Part shown: positions 62,638-64,000 of the stretch, piece by piece
How the letters are laid out: every line of letters starts with the position of its first letter
Position numbering within the stretch: the stretch's first letter is position 1
Assembly (NCBI GenBank): GCA_964410665.1
Contig: CAYPIE010000016.1
Location: 1 to 64,000 of the forward strand
Direction: 5' to 3'
DNA from: CAYPIE01 sp964410665
GTDB lineage: Bacteria; Planctomycetota; Planctomycetia; Gemmatales; Gemmataceae
DNA: 64,000 bases
Notes under the pieces: generated by a model
Told to the model about the DNA's origin: nothing
Database searches by the model: none
Seen by the model: the letters and a program-made list of their open reading frames with translations, nothing else
Program-made: the position numbers and the translations under genes

Positions 62638-64000
62638 TCAGCTGGTCGAGCCTGCCGCGGCGGTTGGCATGTCTCGACCAATCATCTGGTCAAAGTCATC
62701 CTCGCTCAGGACCTTCACCCCGAGGCTTTCCGCTTTGTCCCGCTTACTGCCTGCCTTCTCTCCCGCGATCACGAAATCGGTCTTGGCAGAAACGCTACTG
62801 GTTGCCTTGCCACCCAGCTGTTTGATCAAAGTCTCAATCTCTTCGCGGCTATAGCGAGCAAGCGTCCCAGTCACCACAAAGGTTTTGCCAGTAACCTGGC
62901 GACCGTCGACCCCCTCCGGTCCAGTCACCGGATCCTGAGTCATCTTCACCCCCAGGTCGCGAAGTTCTTGAATCAAGCCCTGTCCCTCGGGAGAACGGAA
63001 GAAGGCAAAGATACTGCGGGCGCGTTCCTCACCAAAACCTTTCAGCTCAGCAATTTGCTCCATACTTGCATTCATCAAAGTGTCAATATTTTCAAACGCT
63101 GTGCCCAATTCTTGGGCCATACTCCCCCCGACATTGGGAATCGTGAGTCCGGGCAGCAATCGGGCCAGTCCGCGGTCTTTGCTCGCCGCGATGTGGTCGA
63201 GCAGTTTTTGTGCTGACTTCTCACCCATCCCGTCGAGGGTCAACAGTTGCGTTTTGCTCAGTCGATACAGATCTGCAATGCTTCGAACCAAGCCGGCATC
63301 GACCAGCTGAGCCACCCGCTTCTCGCCGAGCCCTTCAATATCCATGCAGTCGCGACTGGCAAAACTCTCGACCCGCTGTCGAACCACCCCGGGACACTGC
63401 AGTCCGGCGGTACAGCGATAGTGTGGCGATCCCGCAGGCCGCTGCGTCGGTCGGGCGCAGATCGGACAGACAGCGGGGAAGACAAATGGTTGTTCGGTTC
63501 CCGTGCGTGCCTCGGGGACCGAGGCCACCACATACGGGATGATCTCACCCTTCTTTTCCACCACCACACTATCGCCCAGACGGATGTCCTTCTGCTCGAT
63601 GTAGTCGGCGTTAAACAAGCTGGCGTGCTTGACGGTGGTTCCAGCAAGCTGCACCGGAGGCTCAAAGGTGGCAACCGGAGTCAATTCGCCATGCTTGCCC
63701 ACCGAGACATCGATATGGTGCAACTTGGTGATGGCTTGCTCGGCAGCGAACTTGTAGGCTCGAATCCAGCGGGGAAACTTACTCGTCGCGCCCAGCCGTC
63801 GCCTTTGGCCAAAATCATCCACTTTCACCACCAGACCATCGATTTCGTAAGGCAATTCATGGCGTCGCTCGGTCCAGCTTTGACAATACGCAATCACCCC
63901 CTCGATGGCGTCAAACGATTCGGTCCAAGGATTGAGACAGAAACCAAACTGCTTCAACTGTGCTAGCGATTGCCAATGCGAGGTGACCTCGAGTCCCTCG
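62638..64000 (-). CDS. ligA: NAD-dependent DNA ligase, C-terminal part (partial)
   Basis: At least 454 codons are present and the frame stays open to the right edge, so the N-terminal adenylation domain with the KxDG lysine is outside the window. Visible parts in order are the end of the adenylation domain (YEIDGLVVKVDDFGQRRRLG), the OB fold (LTPVATFEPPVQLAGTTVKH), the four-Cys zinc finger (CPICARP...CTAGLQCPG), the helix-hairpin-helix domain and a BRCT domain (GKTFVVTGTLARYSREEIET). The upstream in-frame residues (EGLEVTSHWQSLAQLKQFGF) continue the LigA sequence. It seals nicks using NAD+ in replication and repair. Confidence 0.95.
   Translation of the reverse strand, partial: EGLEVTSHWQSLAQLKQFGFCLNPWTESFDAIEGVIAYCQSWTERRHELPYEIDGLVVKVDDFGQRRRLGATSKFPRWIRAYKFAAEQAITKLHHIDVSVGKHGELTPVATFEPPVQLAGTTVKHASLFNADYIEQKDIRLGDSVVVEKKGEIIPYVVASVPEARTGTEQPFVFPAVCPICARPTQRPAGSPHYRCTAGLQCPGVVRQRVESFASRDCMDIEGLGEKRVAQLVDAGLVRSIADLYRLSKTQLLTLDGMGEKSAQKLLDHIAASKDRGLARLLPGLTIPNVGGSMAQELGTAFENIDTLMNASMEQIAELKGFGEERARSIFAFFRSPEGQGLIQELRDLGVKMTQDPVTGPEGVDGRQVTGKTFVVTGTLARYSREEIETLIKQLGGKATSSVSAKTDFVIAGEKAGSKRDKAESLGVKVLSEDDFDQMIGRDMPTAAAGSTS

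Noticed and set aside
1..64000. CRISPR array, integrase, transposase or prophage
   Set aside because: No regularly spaced direct repeats of 25-40 bases with unique spacers were seen, and no transposase, integrase or structural phage genes were found on either strand.

Overview
This window reads as a chromosomal segment of a planctomycete, most likely family Gemmataceae. The evidence is the TIGR02996 repeat-companion domain (typical of Gemmata-type genomes) in two intact genes and one broken copy. It also includes DUF1080, DUF58 and DUF6065 proteins, several secreted proteins of planctomycete character, Hanks-type kinases, and high-GC DNA with little operon structure. Genes lie on both strands. 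I see no rRNA, tRNA, CRISPR array, insertion sequence or prophage. This assignment rests on protein recognition only; no database search was possible.

Layout. 1-7 kb: cysK (-), a secreted TPR protein, a single-domain response regulator overlapping an RlmI-type rRNA methyltransferase, a secreted hypothetical, then archaeal-type proS (-). 7-12 kb: an accessory island with two TIGR02996 genes and a TIGR02996 pseudogene between them, a pectate-lyase-like protein and a VOC protein. 12-16 kb: a secreted thioredoxin-fold protein with EF-hand-like repeats and two poorly known proteins. 16.5-23 kb: a co-directional set of LuxE/PaaK-like AMP-forming enzyme, aldehyde dehydrogenase superfamily (LuxC-like) enzyme, iron alcohol dehydrogenase, PQQ-type beta-propeller and HemN/HemW-like radical SAM enzyme. 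The layout suggests an acyl activation-reduction pathway of unknown product. 23-35 kb: a kinase-REC-HD-GYP fusion, PfpI, a membrane-anchored MutS-like ATPase, a double glycosyltransferase with a methyltransferase, a PAS-GAF-REC regulator and a DUF58 protein. 35-45 kb: secreted hydrolases, a HEAT/propeller protein, an M28 peptidase, a PHB-depolymerase-like esterase, icd, and a BcsA-like protein with tandem PilZ domains and degraded catalytic motifs. 45-56 kb: a second kinase, a tandem winged-helix protein with a histone-H1-like linker, ggt, a methyltransferase, a pentapeptide/channel-like membrane protein, an MBL hydrolase with a HEPN-like neighbour, and an RRM protein. 56-64 kb: housekeeping genes rpsA, a group-2 sigma-70 factor, a NifS-type cysteine desulfurase and the C-terminal part of ligA running off the right edge.

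The most unusual content is (i) the 16.5-23 kb enzyme set, (ii) three proteins that keep a signalling or enzymatic fold but lose key residues (HD-GYP with YD instead of HD, the BcsA-like protein, and the channel-like C-terminus without GYG), (iii) the H1-like tandem winged-helix protein, and (iv) several long near-perfect hairpins without U-tracts at gene ends.
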